A stretch of DNA of 64,000 bases from Pokkaliibacter plantistimulans (GCF_003194385.1 NZ_LAPT01000020.1:38699-102698); one strand, 5' to 3'. Shown: positions 35,123 to 43,859, counted from the first letter of the stretch. Translations and numbers: made by a program. The notes: generated from the letters alone by a model not told the origin.

Positions 35123-36595
35123 TTAGATATTGAGTATGGTCTGGTTGATGGTGTTCTGCGTTTCCAGCGTCTTGGAGTTAGCCTGATAGTTACGCTGGGC
35201 GATAATCAGGCCCACCAGTTCCTCAGACAGATCAACGTTGGATGACTCCAAAGAGCCAGAGACCAGGCTACCGTTCAAGCCCACGCCAGGTGGATTACCC
35301 ACTGCCACACCAGAATCTGCGGTTGCTACCCACTCAGTATCACCAGCCGCCTTCAACCCTTGTGGGTTATCAAAGGTATAAACTTGAATCTGGGCGATCT
35401 TTTTCGACTGACCATTTGAATAGCTGGCTACCAGATCACCGTCCTCTTCAAAGCTGACTCCTGTCAGCGAGCCGGAAGCATATCCATTCTGACTGGTAGT
35501 TTTCACCAGAGAGTCACTGGAGTACTGCGTTGTTCCGGAAGAGTCGAAGGAGACCAGTTCATCAATGTCAGCCGTCGACGGGAACGTGGTTACCGCCGCA
35601 ACGGTAGGGTCAACATTACCGATATAAACCAGCGGAGAAGTCGAACTAGTCGCACTTTGCATGCCCTGACCTGTTGCATCAGTGAACACAGGTGCAGTGC
35701 CAGTAGTGCCAGCGGCAACAGAACCAACACCAATACCTGTTAATGTGCCCGAAGAACGATCAAACGCGTAAATCAGGTTACTAGAGCTCGGATCATAGGT
35801 CGTCGCATTAGTGGTTCCGCTATCCTGCATGCCTACAGGCAGCTCTGTGTAGGAGCCATCATCTTCTATGCGCAGCACGTGCACGGTGTAATAGGTCGTG
35901 TCGTCAGTTGCACTGGGATCGTTAGGATCAGACACTTCAACAAACTGATAAGCCAGGGTCTGGGTATTGCCGAGGCTATCGTAGACAGTCTGGGTAGTGC
36001 CGTATGAATACGTTGATGAATCTGTGGGGTCGTAAGGGGTGCGCAGATTATCCGGATCAAGGCTGGAATCGATTTGCACACTCAGTGCTACGCTGGACGT
36101 CGCTGAAGGTGCACTGGTTTTATCAGCGGCAGAAATCGTTATATTCTGCTCACTCCCGACCAGTACGCCATCATCGTTATAGAGACGCCCTTGAACAGCA
36201 GAACCACTGTTGGAACGCAGTACACTGTTTACACTTGCCGTGTTGGACGTTCCCGATTCAGGGACCAGCTCAAAAGCGCCAGAGCGCGTATATGTCACTT
36301 GGCCAGCACTATTTTTAAGTTGAAAAAAGCCTTCTCCATCAATGGCCAGGTCTAAGTTGTTGCTGGTTGATTCAATGGTACCGGAAGCAAAGCTTTGCTG
36401 TATGTCCTGAACACGGACGCCATTTCCAGTAACGTTCGTTGAACCGCCACCTGCGACATTGGATGCGTATATATCCCCAAATTCGGCACGGGACGATTTG
36501 AAACCAGTAGTGCTGGCGTTTGCAATGTTGTTGCCGCGAACATCCAGGTCTGTAGAGGCGGCCTTAAGACCAGTAATAGCAGTCGAGAAAGACAT
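35123..36595 (-). CDS. flgE: Flagellar hook protein FlgE
   Basis: A 490-residue hook subunit. It begins SFSTAITGLKAASTDLDVRGNNIANASTTGFKSSRAEFGDIYA, contains AIDGEGFFQLKNSAGQVTYTRSGAFELVPE, and ends SGSLESSNVDLSEELVGLIIAQRNYQANSKTLETQNTINQTILNI. The centre is Ser/Thr/Asp-rich and variable. AAGGAG precedes the ATG. Fourth gene of flgBCDE, closed by a terminator. Confidence 0.97.
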   Translation of the reverse strand: MSFSTAITGLKAASTDLDVRGNNIANASTTGFKSSRAEFGDIYASNVAGGGSTNVTGNGVRVQDIQQSFASGTIESTSNNLDLAIDGEGFFQLKNSAGQVTYTRSGAFELVPESGTSNTASVNSVLRSNSGSAVQGRLYNDDGVLVGSEQNITISAADKTSAPSATSSVALSVQIDSSLDPDNLRTPYDPTDSSTYSYGTTQTVYDSLGNTQTLAYQFVEVSDPNDPSATDDTTYYTVHVLRIEDDGSYTELPVGMQDSGTTNATTYDPSSSNLIYAFDRSSGTLTGIGVGSVAAGTTGTAPVFTDATGQGMQSATSSTSPLVYIGNVDPTVAAVTTFPSTADIDELVSFDSSGTTQYSSDSLVKTTSQNGYASGSLTGVSFEEDGDLVASYSNGQSKKIAQIQVYTFDNPQGLKAAGDTEWVATADSGVAVGNPPGVGLNGSLVSGSLESSNVDLSEELVGLIIAQRNYQANSKTLETQNTINQTILNI

Positions 36596-36605
36596 AGGTT
36601 ACTCC

Positions 36606-37268
36606 TTAGGATATCCGCTTTACATCAGACATGGAGGCGGTATCGCCATTGCCAAGGTTAAGTGTCATAGAGCCATTACTGATGCTGACTGAATCAACAT
36701 TTTGCCCCATGTAGGTAGTCAGGCTGGTACTTGTCGAGCCAGCAGTACCCTGAGCCACGAAGTAGTAAGTCCCACCTGCAATACTCGTGTCAGGTGACCA
36801 GGTGAACGCATTCTCGCCGGAAGACAGATTACCAAGATCAATGGTATCAACCTGCACTCCAGAAGAGTTATAGACTCCCACCGAGACATCGGAGGCTGAA
36901 CTATCCAAATCCAGCATCCCCTTTACCGTTCCGCCGGCAGTATCCAGATCAGCAGAGTCGCTCTCCACGTAGGCCGTCCGCCCAACCATTGAAGAGGCCT
37001 GCAGCGCAAGATTGGACTGCAATGACGTCTGAAGCTCTGATACCGAATCATTAAGGTTAGTCAGCTGCTCCACCGTAGACAGCGATGCAAGCTGTGACAT
37101 GTATTCTGACGTATCCGTCGGACTGGTTGGGTCCTGATTCTTCAGCTGAGCAATCATCAGCTGCATGAACATATCCGAATCAAGCGACGTGTCAGAGCTA
37201 CTACTAGTGCTGGTGCTTGATGTTGTACTCAAGCTATTGCCAAGGCCGCTAACGCCACTGCTACTCAT
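36606..37268 (-). CDS. flgD: Flagellar hook assembly scaffold FlgD
   Basis: 220 residues with the FlgD N-terminal core FMQLMIAQLKNQDPTSPTDTSEYMSQLASLSTVEQLTNLN, then the FlgD tudor/FnIII-like half (VGVYNSSGVQVDTIDLGNLSSGENAFTWSPD). It caps the growing hook and is later discarded. The first 30 residues are almost all Ser/Thr. It starts 16 bp after flgC. Confidence 0.95.
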   Translation of the reverse strand: MSSSGVSGLGNSLSTTSSTSTSSSSDTSLDSDMFMQLMIAQLKNQDPTSPTDTSEYMSQLASLSTVEQLTNLNDSVSELQTSLQSNLALQASSMVGRTAYVESDSADLDTAGGTVKGMLDLDSSASDVSVGVYNSSGVQVDTIDLGNLSSGENAFTWSPDTSIAGGTYYFVAQGTAGSTSTSLTTYMGQNVDSVSISNGSMTLNLGNGDTASMSDVKRIS

Positions 37269-37284
37269 AATCTATTCCTCAACC

Positions 37285-37734
37285 TTAGCTCTGACCCAGC
37301 GTCAATACGCGTTGCATCATTGTTTTAGCGGTGTTCATTATTTCAACATTGGCCTGGAATGACCGGGAAGCGGACATCATGTTGGCCATTTCTTCCACTA
37401 CATTGACGTTGGGATAAAAAACATAGCCATCCTCATTGGCCATTGGACTATTGGGGTTGTAGACCTGACGTAACGGCGCCTCACTTTCGACAATACCCAA
37501 TACCTTTACACCCTCGCCCGCTTCGCTGGCAGGCATGTTGTCATAATCAAACCCCTGATTTTCAAGAGACTGATTCAATGCAACAGCAAACACGGGTTCA
37601 CGCGCCCGATAGGTTTGATCAACACTACTGCTGACACTGTCAGCGTTGGCAATATTACTTGCGGTTGTATTCAGACGAACCGACTGAGCACTCATTCCTG
37701 AGCCCGCAATCGAGAAAATATTATTCAGCGACAT
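37285..37734 (-). CDS. flgC: Flagellar proximal rod protein FlgC
   Basis: 149 residues: SLNNIFSIAGSGMSAQSVRLNTTASNIANADSVSSS at the N-terminus and VNVVEEMANMMSASRSFQANVEIMNTAKTMMQRVLTLGQ at the C-terminus, the helices that pack in the rod. The start is 3 bp after the flgB stop with GGAGG upstream. Confidence 0.96.
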   Translation of the reverse strand: MSLNNIFSIAGSGMSAQSVRLNTTASNIANADSVSSSVDQTYRAREPVFAVALNQSLENQGFDYDNMPASEAGEGVKVLGIVESEAPLRQVYNPNSPMANEDGYVFYPNVNVVEEMANMMSASRSFQANVEIMNTAKTMMQRVLTLGQS

Positions 37735-37737
37735 GGA

Positions 37738-38142
37738 TTATTGACCTCCCTTAATAGCATTACTGAGGCCGACAAATTTCTTATTCAGGAACATGAAACT
37801 TGCCTGATAATCCATGGCGTTCTCCATAAAGTTAGACTTCTCTACCTCGGGATCAACCGTGTTGCCATCGACCGCAGGCTGCACCGGCACACGATAAAGA
37901 AGCTGGTCATCCATCATCGATCCGGCCTCACCGGCAAAGTGCATGGCATTGGTTTGCCGTAGTGTGACAGAACTTGCCGCTTCGTTAGCACGGTCTAAGA
38001 ACGCCGAGAAGTCCAAATCTCGGGCTTTAAAGTTTGGAGTGTCAGCGTTGGCGAGATTATTGGCCAATACTTCGGCTCGCTTGGCGCGATACAGCAGCGC
38101 GTCAGCGTGAATCCCCAGAGCCTGGTCAAAACCGATAGCCAT
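37738..38142 (-). CDS. flgB: Flagellar proximal rod protein FlgB
   Basis: 134 residues beginning MAIGFDQALGIHADALLYRAKRAEVLANNLANADTPNFKARDLDF, the standard FlgB start, and ending with the NFMENAMDYQASFMFLNKKFVGL helix. The ATG at 38142 has AGAGG nine bases ahead; a GTG three codons earlier falls inside that site. First gene of flgBCDE, with a sigma-54 promoter about 40 bp upstream. Confidence 0.96.
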   Translation of the reverse strand: MAIGFDQALGIHADALLYRAKRAEVLANNLANADTPNFKARDLDFSAFLDRANEAASSVTLRQTNAMHFAGEAGSMMDDQLLYRVPVQPAVDGNTVDPEVEKSNFMENAMDYQASFMFLNKKFVGLSNAIKGGQ

Positions 38143-38180
38143 AACCTGCACCTCTCAACAATCATTACTGATTTAAAAAG

Positions 38181-38197
38181 AGCAAACTATGTGCCAA
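38181..38197 (-). promoter_or_regulatory. Sigma-54 promoter of flgBCDE
   Basis: TTGGCACATAGTTTGCT: GG and GC are ten bases apart, and the flanks match TGGCAC/TTGC consensus almost perfectly. Confidence 0.88.
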
Positions 38198-38204
38198 AAG
38201 AAGG

Positions 38205-38252
38205 AAGATAAAATGTAAAAAGCAGCCACTGAACTACCAGCGCGCTGCTTTT
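38205..38252 (-). terminator. Terminator of cheR
   Basis: 9-bp stem AAAAGCAGC/GCTGCTTTT (38218-38226, 38244-38252) with a T-rich tail TACATTTTATC on the minus strand. It separates cheR from the flgB promoter immediately beyond it. Confidence 0.7.
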
Positions 38253-38310
38253 AGAAGAAAAGGAGATACGTATTTTCAGGGAATGCCCTTTAGATTATTT
38301 GGGCAACAGA

Positions 38311-39162
38311 TTACTTCGCTCGATAAATAATCCCTGGACTGCACTGCACCATTTCATAAATATCGTTCAGGCCAGTCACAGCCTCAGATGCACCCACCAT
38401 GAGGTAGCCACCTGGCTGCAAAGTTTTATGTATACGACGCAGAATGTCCTGCTTTAGTTCTGGAGAGAAGTAGATCAGTACGTTTCGGCATAACACCAGA
38501 TCAAAACGACCCAACATCGAATAACTGTCTTTCAGGTTGAGTGTTTTGAAATCAACGCGCTGTTTGATCTCCCGCTTGACTTCCCATGAGCCGTCTGAGC
38601 ACTGGCTGAAGAACCGCTTCAAACGCTCAGGTGACAAGCCCCGCCCCAGTGCCAGAGACTCGTACTTTCCAGCTTTGGCCTGCTCCAAGACCGCTGTAGA
38701 AATATCTGTCGCAGTGATACGAACATCGCCGCGCAAGCTACCGAGACGCTTTTGCTTTGTCTCATCAACCAACATGCTCAGAGAATAAGGCTCTTGCCCT
38801 GTAGAACAGGCAGCAGACCAGATTTTCAACGTCTGTCCTCTGCCTTTCTCATCCAATTCAGGCAGAATTCTTTCTTGAATAATAGTGTAAGGATGAATAT
38901 CTCTGAACCACAACGTTTCATTGGTGGTCATTGCATTGATGACTTCCTGTCGCAACCCTGAAAATGCACTGCTCTGCAAGCGCTTCAACAACTCACCCAA
39001 GCTGGCAAAGCGATGTTCTGCCATCAATTTACTCAAGCGGCTTTTGACCAGGTATTGCTTATTCTCTCCGAGCAGGATCCCACATGCCTTCTCCAGATAG
39101 TCTTTGAATGCCGCAAAATCCTGCGACGACATATCCGGTGCTTGATAGGAGTTCTGGTTCAT
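38311..39162 (-). CDS. cheR: Chemotaxis protein methyltransferase CheR
   Basis: A 283-residue SAM-dependent enzyme that methylates glutamates of chemoreceptors. The N-terminal helical domain has FKDYLEKACGILLGENKQYLVKSRLSKLM, then TTNETLWFRD, the SAM site KIWSAACSTGQEPYSLSML, ITATDIS and FDLVLCRNVLIYFSPELKQDILRRIHKTLQPGGYLMVGASE. It is divergent from flgA. In Pseudomonas, cheV precedes cheR at this place; here it is absent. Confidence 0.95.
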   Translation of the reverse strand: MNQNSYQAPDMSSQDFAAFKDYLEKACGILLGENKQYLVKSRLSKLMAEHRFASLGELLKRLQSSAFSGLRQEVINAMTTNETLWFRDIHPYTIIQERILPELDEKGRGQTLKIWSAACSTGQEPYSLSMLVDETKQKRLGSLRGDVRITATDISTAVLEQAKAGKYESLALGRGLSPERLKRFFSQCSDGSWEVKREIKQRVDFKTLNLKDSYSMLGRFDLVLCRNVLIYFSPELKQDILRRIHKTLQPGGYLMVGASEAVTGLNDIYEMVQCSPGIIYRAK

Positions 39163-39263
39163 GCCACAACCTCTTGATGGATCTTAGACGCAGCACCTAA
39201 ATTGCTGGCCTGAATACGATCTGCGAGAATTTCAGTAATTATAAACACCTAAGTGGAAGTTAC

Positions 39264-39974
39264 ATGCAATTTTCTCAACTACTGGTGCACATTCTGTTTT
39301 TAGTAGCAATGGTGTTTTCTTCATTAGCCAGTGCTGCCGTACGCGCTGACAAGATATCAAACGCGGTCATGATTTTTATTGGCGAACAGATGACGAGACA
39401 AAACACTCTGGTAACGGGGCGCATTGAAGTCTCTGTCGACACGATAGATCCACGCCTGGCCTTCTCTGACTGCAACAAGCCACTGAAGGTGGAATCAAAT
39501 GCAGATGACTGGATTGGGCGGGTGCATGTCAAGGTAAGCTGTCCTGGTCCAACCCCCTGGGCCATCTACGTACCAGCCACTATTAAGCTGTATCAGGATA
39601 TCGTTATCCTCAGCCGCAATCTCAGTAGGGGACAACCGGTCACCAAAGACGATGTACGGCTGGAGGAGCGCGATGTTTCCAGCCTCAGAAGACAGTACTA
39701 TCAAAAAATTGATGATGTGCTTGGCATGACGGGAAAGCGCCACCTAAGTGCCAATGCGGTATTAAGTCCAGAGATGTTGGTACCGCCTTTGCTAGTAAAG
39801 AAAGGAGATGTCGTGACCATTCGCGCCAAAGCCGGTGCAGCCGAGATCACGACTCAGGGCACAGCGTTGAGTGATGGGCAAGAAGGGGACAGCATCACCG
39901 TCATCAACAATGCCTCGCAGCGCAAAATTCAAGCCAAAGTAATTGGCCCCCAAGCCGTTGGCATCGGATACTGA
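39264..39974 (+). CDS. flgA: Flagellar P-ring chaperone FlgA
   Basis: 236 residues with an N-terminal signal peptide ending SLASA. The C-terminal SAF-type domain follows VILSRNLSRGQPVTKDDVRLEERDVSSLRRQYYQKIDDVLGMTGKRHLSANAVLSPEML, then GDVVTIRAKAGAAEITTQGTALSDGQEGDSITVINNASQRKIQAKVIGPQAVGI, typical of FlgA. It acts in the periplasm to assist P-ring assembly. GGAAG precedes the ATG. It is divergent from cheR by about 100 bp and precedes flgMN. Confidence 0.94.
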   Translation: MQFSQLLVHILFLVAMVFSSLASAAVRADKISNAVMIFIGEQMTRQNTLVTGRIEVSVDTIDPRLAFSDCNKPLKVESNADDWIGRVHVKVSCPGPTPWAIYVPATIKLYQDIVILSRNLSRGQPVTKDDVRLEERDVSSLRRQYYQKIDDVLGMTGKRHLSANAVLSPEMLVPPLLVKKGDVVTIRAKAGAAEITTQGTALSDGQEGDSITVINNASQRKIQAKVIGPQAVGIGY

Positions 39975-40034
39975 CGGGTTACTGCCCTGACGACATCGGG
40001 TATACTGAATGGGCAAAAATCGTGAATATTTTTC

Positions 40035-40061
40035 TAAAGTTCTCTATAGCGTTGTCGATAA
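40035..40061 (+). promoter_or_regulatory. Sigma-28 promoter of flgMN
   Basis: TAAAGT, a 13-base spacer and GTCGATAA. It provides late-class expression of the anti-sigma factor by the sigma factor it inhibits. The start codon of flgM is about 37 bases further on. Confidence 0.85.
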
Positions 40062-40097
40062 CAGATTCGTAAATGCTAGTTTGTTAAGGAGATCATC

Positions 40098-40400
40098 ATG
40101 TCGATAGACATCAATGGTCTGGGTGTTAACCAAGCTACTACGTCGAGAGTCAAGTCTCAGTCTTCTACTCAACAGAAGTCTGCAGATGTTGATAACGAAG
40201 GGAAAAGTAGTAGCGACAAGGTTGAGCTCAGTTCAGAAGCCAAGTCCATGCAGAGCATCGAAGACCAGGTTCGACAGTTACCTGATGTAGATCAGGAGAA
40301 AGTGGATCGGATCAAATCTGCAATTGCGGATGGCAGCTATAGTGTTAATTCTCAGAGCATCGCCAACAAGATGCTTGACCTTGACGACATGTTCGGCTGA
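40098..40400 (+). CDS. flgM: Anti-sigma-28 factor FlgM
   Basis: 100 residues, polar and disordered in the first half, then DKVELSSEAKSMQSIEDQVRQLPDVDQEKVDRIKSAIADGSYSVNSQSIANKMLDLDDMF, the FlgM sigma-28-binding region. It holds FliA until the hook is complete, then is exported. AAGGAG precedes the ATG. flgN follows after 14 bp. Confidence 0.95.
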   Translation: MSIDINGLGVNQATTSRVKSQSSTQQKSADVDNEGKSSSDKVELSSEAKSMQSIEDQVRQLPDVDQEKVDRIKSAIADGSYSVNSQSIANKMLDLDDMFG

Positions 40401-40414
40401 CAGGTTACTTAACC

Positions 40415-40876
40415 ATGCAAATACTTGAGTTGATGAAGGAAGCTAACACGCTCCTCCAGCAGATTCTGGAAGCAACGCTTCAGGAAAGATCATATTTGCG
40501 TGCCCGTAACCTCGACGCCTTTGCACAATGCGTCGACCATAAAGAGTTACTTATTCATAGTCTGGAAACAAACCACGACACCAGAAGTAGCTGGGTTAAG
40601 AATCGTGGCAACGAATTTTCTCGTAGCGGCTTTCTTTCAGCGATTGCTGATCTCAAAGACAAGGCTGCGATCGAGCAAGAGTTATCTGCAATGGAAAGTC
40701 TTTTAGGAGAGTGCAAACGCCAAACGGATATCAACAATACCGTTGTAGGGCGCACTCTTAGCGTGACAACCAAGTACCTCGATATTCTGAAAGGTCATCA
40801 GCAAGACAAACAGGTTTACTCACCCAGCGGCAAGGCTACGCATCATGCAGCGAGTCATGTACTGGGCAAGGCGTGA
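40415..40876 (+). CDS. flgN: Flagellar export chaperone FlgN
   Basis: 153 helical residues; LLQQILEATLQERSYLRARNLDAFAQCVDHKELLIHSLE and NTVVGRTLSVTTKYLDILKG match FlgN, which escorts FlgK and FlgL to the export gate. Co-transcribed with flgM. No obvious terminator follows. Confidence 0.88.
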   Translation: MQILELMKEANTLLQQILEATLQERSYLRARNLDAFAQCVDHKELLIHSLETNHDTRSSWVKNRGNEFSRSGFLSAIADLKDKAAIEQELSAMESLLGECKRQTDINNTVVGRTLSVTTKYLDILKGHQQDKQVYSPSGKATHHAASHVLGKA

Positions 40877-40986
40877 ATCAGACCTGCCAGCAAAATCAAT
40901 AACCTATCCCACTACACCATTTCTGTAATTCATGTCTGAATCGACCTGCTCTGTGCATCCTCACGATACATTTGGCTAGTATGGGC

Positions 40987-41015
40987 TTGAAAGCCATATA
41001 AATCATTGATATAAA
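40987..41015 (+). promoter_or_regulatory. Sigma-70 promoter of tRNA-Arg
   Basis: TTGAAA, a 17-base spacer and TATAAA, with the tRNA starting 14 bases after the -10. Confidence 0.75.
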
Positions 41016-41029
41016 AGCGCTCGTTCTGA

Positions 41030-41102
41030 CTCCCCATAGTTCAACAGGATAGAACGGCCCCCTCCTAAGGGGCAGATCCAGGTTCGAGTCCTGGTGGGGG
41101 GA
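41030..41102 (+). tRNA. tRNA-Arg (anticodon CCT)
   Basis: A full cloverleaf can be drawn: acceptor CTCCCCA/TGGGGGG (one T-G pair), D-stem GTTC/GAAC, anticodon stem GCCCC/GGGGC around loop CTCCTAA, and T-stem CCAGG/CCTGG around TTCGAGT. The discriminator is A and no CCA is encoded. The anticodon CCT reads AGG (Arg). It stands alone, between flgN and the TonB receptor. Confidence 0.92.
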
Positions 41103-41240
41103 CTATGCTGAAAACTCTCCTTGTTATATCTCAAGTCTCGCAATCCAGAAGTCATAAGCCCGCTGTTGTAACCGCCCCAAATACCCTCATCTGAAAGCTG
41201 CAGTAGATTCTTGCCATCTACCCCTTGCGCGCTGTTTAGT

Positions 41241-41270
41241 GCGACATGCCCTTGCCAAAGAGCATGTCGC
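41241..41270 (-). terminator. Hairpin after the TonB receptor gene
   Basis: 9-bp inverted repeat GCGACATGC/GCATGTCGC with a 12-base loop, 13 bp past the receptor stop. No T-run follows, so termination is only probable. Confidence 0.5.
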
Positions 41271-41282
41271 CCACGCAAAAAA

Positions 41283-43400
41283 TCAGAACACGTATTTCAG
41301 CCTTGCAGAAATATAGCGAGGATCACCCGCATATACGGCTGTCTCACTGTCAGCAGAAACGTAGTATTGCTTATCCAACGCATTCTTGACCGATAGCACC
41401 ACGCTGGTGTTCTTATCGATCTGGTAGTCCGCGGTCAGATCAAGCCTACTGTAACCTGGCAACACCAACTGGTTATCGGTACTACCATAGCGGCGCCCCT
41501 GTGCCAGCCACAGTGCTCCCAGAGTCAAATCACTGCTCGCACGGTACTGTGCCTGCAACACCATTTGCTGGTGAGGCGAGTTGATAAACTCATTCCCCTC
41601 TTCCGAGTCACTGGTGTCCTGATCCCCTTCCAGCACGCGCGTATGCAGTAAGGTATAACTCGCCTGCAGATTCCAGTTCTGGTCAGGCTGCCAGCCCAGG
41701 CTCAGTTCAGCACCTCTGCTACGAACCTTACCCAGAGCCGCATCATCACCATCACTGTCGGTCACAATTACATTGCGCTTTTCAATATTGAATAGCACAA
41801 GATCCGCATTCCAGTTAGTAGCAGGCTGCACATGTAAGCCCACTTCATACTGCTTACCAGTCTCCGGCTCAAAGTTATTGCCGTTTACATCCGTCTTATC
41901 GACGGCACTTGTTTCATATGACTCAGAATAAGAGGTATGCAACCGGATACTGTCGGTAAGCCGATAACTGGTGCCCAACGTGGGTGTGAAATAGTCTTTG
42001 TCAGCCTCAGTGTATGAACCAGCTACATATTTACCCTTAGCATTGGTGTAAGCGAGGCTCTCATACTCTCGGTGCTGCCAGTCATAACGCCCACCTAGCT
42101 GCACATCCCAGCGATCCGTCAGCCCAATCACATCCTGTGCATACAGGCTGTATGTGTCGTAGGTGTAAATACGATGTGAACCAGCACCGCTGCTGATGGA
42201 ACTGGTATCGATATAGCTCTTTGCCGGTTGATAGACATCCAGACTCAAAGCGTTGTCGGCACTGCCCCACGCCAGGCGATTGAAATCATTTTGCGTGTAG
42301 GCGTATGTGCCGCCCAGGGTCAATCGATGCAACAGCTGGCCCGTTGTTACTTCTCCGGTGAAGTAAGAATCGAGCGAGTGATTCTTCTGCTGGTTATAAA
42401 GATGGCGGTAATAACGAGCGACTGTCGGGCTGGCATCATCGCTCACACTGCTGATGTCAAAATTTTCGCGCTCGTCCTTGTGCCAGACGCTGCGCCATTT
42501 GGTGACATTCTTCCACCCGGCTGCCAGCTCACGTTCATAGCTCAGAGATGCGGCAATACCCTCGTCAGTAGCGTAGTTCTGTGGCCCCAGATAGTTAGTT
42601 GTGATGGCAGCAATACGGTGAATATCAGCCCCTGGCGCAACCAGGCCTGACTGATAGTTGTAGTGATATCTGGTGACTTCCACCTGCGCGGTCAGCGACT
42701 GTTTGTCATCAATCTGCCAGGTCAGCATTGGCGCGAAGAAATAGCCACTGCGTTTTTCGTCGTCACGAAAACCCTGACTATCGACATACTCCCCCACCAC
42801 CCGGTAAAGCAATGAAGGGTGGCTACTGATTGTCCCGGTCGAGTCAAACGAGACATTCTTGTCTCCCCATCCCTTGCCTGTCGAAGAGGACGTCCAGCCA
42901 CCCCCTTCCACATTGATTTCGTGGTAACTTTCCGCCTGCGGCTTCTTGGTAATGATATTGACGACGCCACCCGGCTCCTGACTGCCGTAGTACATTGAGC
43001 CAACGCCTTTGAGGACTTCCACCCGGTCCACAAGAATCAGCGGTATCTGTTGATCCTTGAGCACCCAGGCATTCATACCGTCCATCTTCATATTGTCGCG
43101 TGTCAGGGCAAAACCACGTGATACGTAATCAGAGTTGTTCGTCCCCGCTTGTTGAATGCCCGGCAGGGTATCAATGGCATCAGACAGATTACGAGGCTGT
43201 ATGGCTTCGATCTTGTTCTGATCAACGGCATTCACTGTCAACGCCTGACTGTCATCGCCAGCAGCACTTTTCACTGTGGAACTGGCTTCCACATCGGCCT
43301 GCACAGAGAGCGTATCCAGTTGCAAGGTATCGGCATGAACAGAAGTGTGAGCAGCAAGCACAGCTAGCGCAATCAAAGAAGGTCTGGGGAACAGCATCAT
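41283..43400 (-). CDS. TonB-dependent siderophore receptor
   Basis: 705 residues, an outer-membrane gated barrel that imports ferric siderophores using TonB energy. A signal peptide (LIALAVLAAHTSVHA) precedes a TonB-box-like LDTLSVQA. The plug follows: NLSDAIDTLPGIQQAG, SRGFALTRDNMKMDG, VDRVEVLKGVGSMYYGSQEPGGVVNIITKKP. A long beta-barrel ends DPRYISARLKYVF with a C-terminal Phe. This is the FhuA/FpvA-like siderophore class (TIGR01783 type). ATG 43400 was taken; a longer start is possible but would precede the signal peptide unnaturally. A Fur-like site lies upstream. Confidence 0.92.
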   Translation of the reverse strand: MMLFPRPSLIALAVLAAHTSVHADTLQLDTLSVQADVEASSTVKSAAGDDSQALTVNAVDQNKIEAIQPRNLSDAIDTLPGIQQAGTNNSDYVSRGFALTRDNMKMDGMNAWVLKDQQIPLILVDRVEVLKGVGSMYYGSQEPGGVVNIITKKPQAESYHEINVEGGGWTSSSTGKGWGDKNVSFDSTGTISSHPSLLYRVVGEYVDSQGFRDDEKRSGYFFAPMLTWQIDDKQSLTAQVEVTRYHYNYQSGLVAPGADIHRIAAITTNYLGPQNYATDEGIAASLSYERELAAGWKNVTKWRSVWHKDERENFDISSVSDDASPTVARYYRHLYNQQKNHSLDSYFTGEVTTGQLLHRLTLGGTYAYTQNDFNRLAWGSADNALSLDVYQPAKSYIDTSSISSGAGSHRIYTYDTYSLYAQDVIGLTDRWDVQLGGRYDWQHREYESLAYTNAKGKYVAGSYTEADKDYFTPTLGTSYRLTDSIRLHTSYSESYETSAVDKTDVNGNNFEPETGKQYEVGLHVQPATNWNADLVLFNIEKRNVIVTDSDGDDAALGKVRSRGAELSLGWQPDQNWNLQASYTLLHTRVLEGDQDTSDSEEGNEFINSPHQQMVLQAQYRASSDLTLGALWLAQGRRYGSTDNQLVLPGYSRLDLTADYQIDKNTSVVLSVKNALDKQYYVSADSETAVYAGDPRYISARLKYVF

Positions 43401-43433
43401 GGGGATTCGTATCTCGCCTGAAACAAAGTTAAC

Positions 43434-43446
43434 GAGAACGATTATC
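43434..43446 (-). promoter_or_regulatory. Fur-box-like site before the siderophore receptor
   Basis: On the minus strand GATAATCGTTCTC, resembling the GATAATNATTATC core of a Fur box, with a TATAAA just upstream. It is 34 bases before the receptor start. Iron repression is expected for such receptors. Confidence 0.5.
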
Positions 43447-43799
43447 TTTTTTATAAGTATTTTTATCAATGATTCAAAAACTCGATCTGACTAGCCGCAG
43501 ATAGGCGCAAACTGGCCTTACTTTAACGATTTACAGTGATCGCTATGTCACACTTCAGTACTTTTGACCTTAAAAACGTCTCTGCCCACTTCGTATTTAC
43601 CCCATGCCATTTCTAACCAATACCACTTTCAAGCAGAGGATAAATATGCAGCCCATCCTCTGGCGACACTGCGCCTGAGCCGCACTTTGCCAGCACTCTA
43701 GCCCTGTTATTCATCCAGGAAAGAGGTTAGGGAACGCTTCCGTCTTTTTTGCTACCCGCAGTCCCACAAAAAGCCGCCAAAACTCACATTAAAAAACAC

Positions 43800-43859
43800 T
43801 CGTATGAAACTTAAAAACCTTGTTCTAATTTTCATACGAAATAAACAGGGTTTTTAAGT
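43800..43859 (+). repeat. Two interleaved inverted repeats (A-B-A'-B')
   Basis: A: TCGTATGAAA (43800-43809) with A': TTTCATACGA (43830-43839), perfect. B: ACTTAAAAACCTTGTT (43809-43824) with B': AACAGGGTTTTTAAGT (43844-43859), 15 of 16 plus one G-U in RNA. The stems cannot both form as simple hairpins. Either a pseudoknot, a two-state leader switch or overlapping operators. Confidence 0.6.

Noticed and set aside
41030..41102. tRNA-Arg as an integration site of a mobile island
   Set aside because: No integrase gene and no repeated copy of the tRNA 3' end were found in the window; the neighbouring genes look unrelated to mobile elements.
41003..41278. Minus-strand frame over the tRNA
   Set aside because: It runs through the tRNA-Arg gene in antisense and cannot be a real protein gene.
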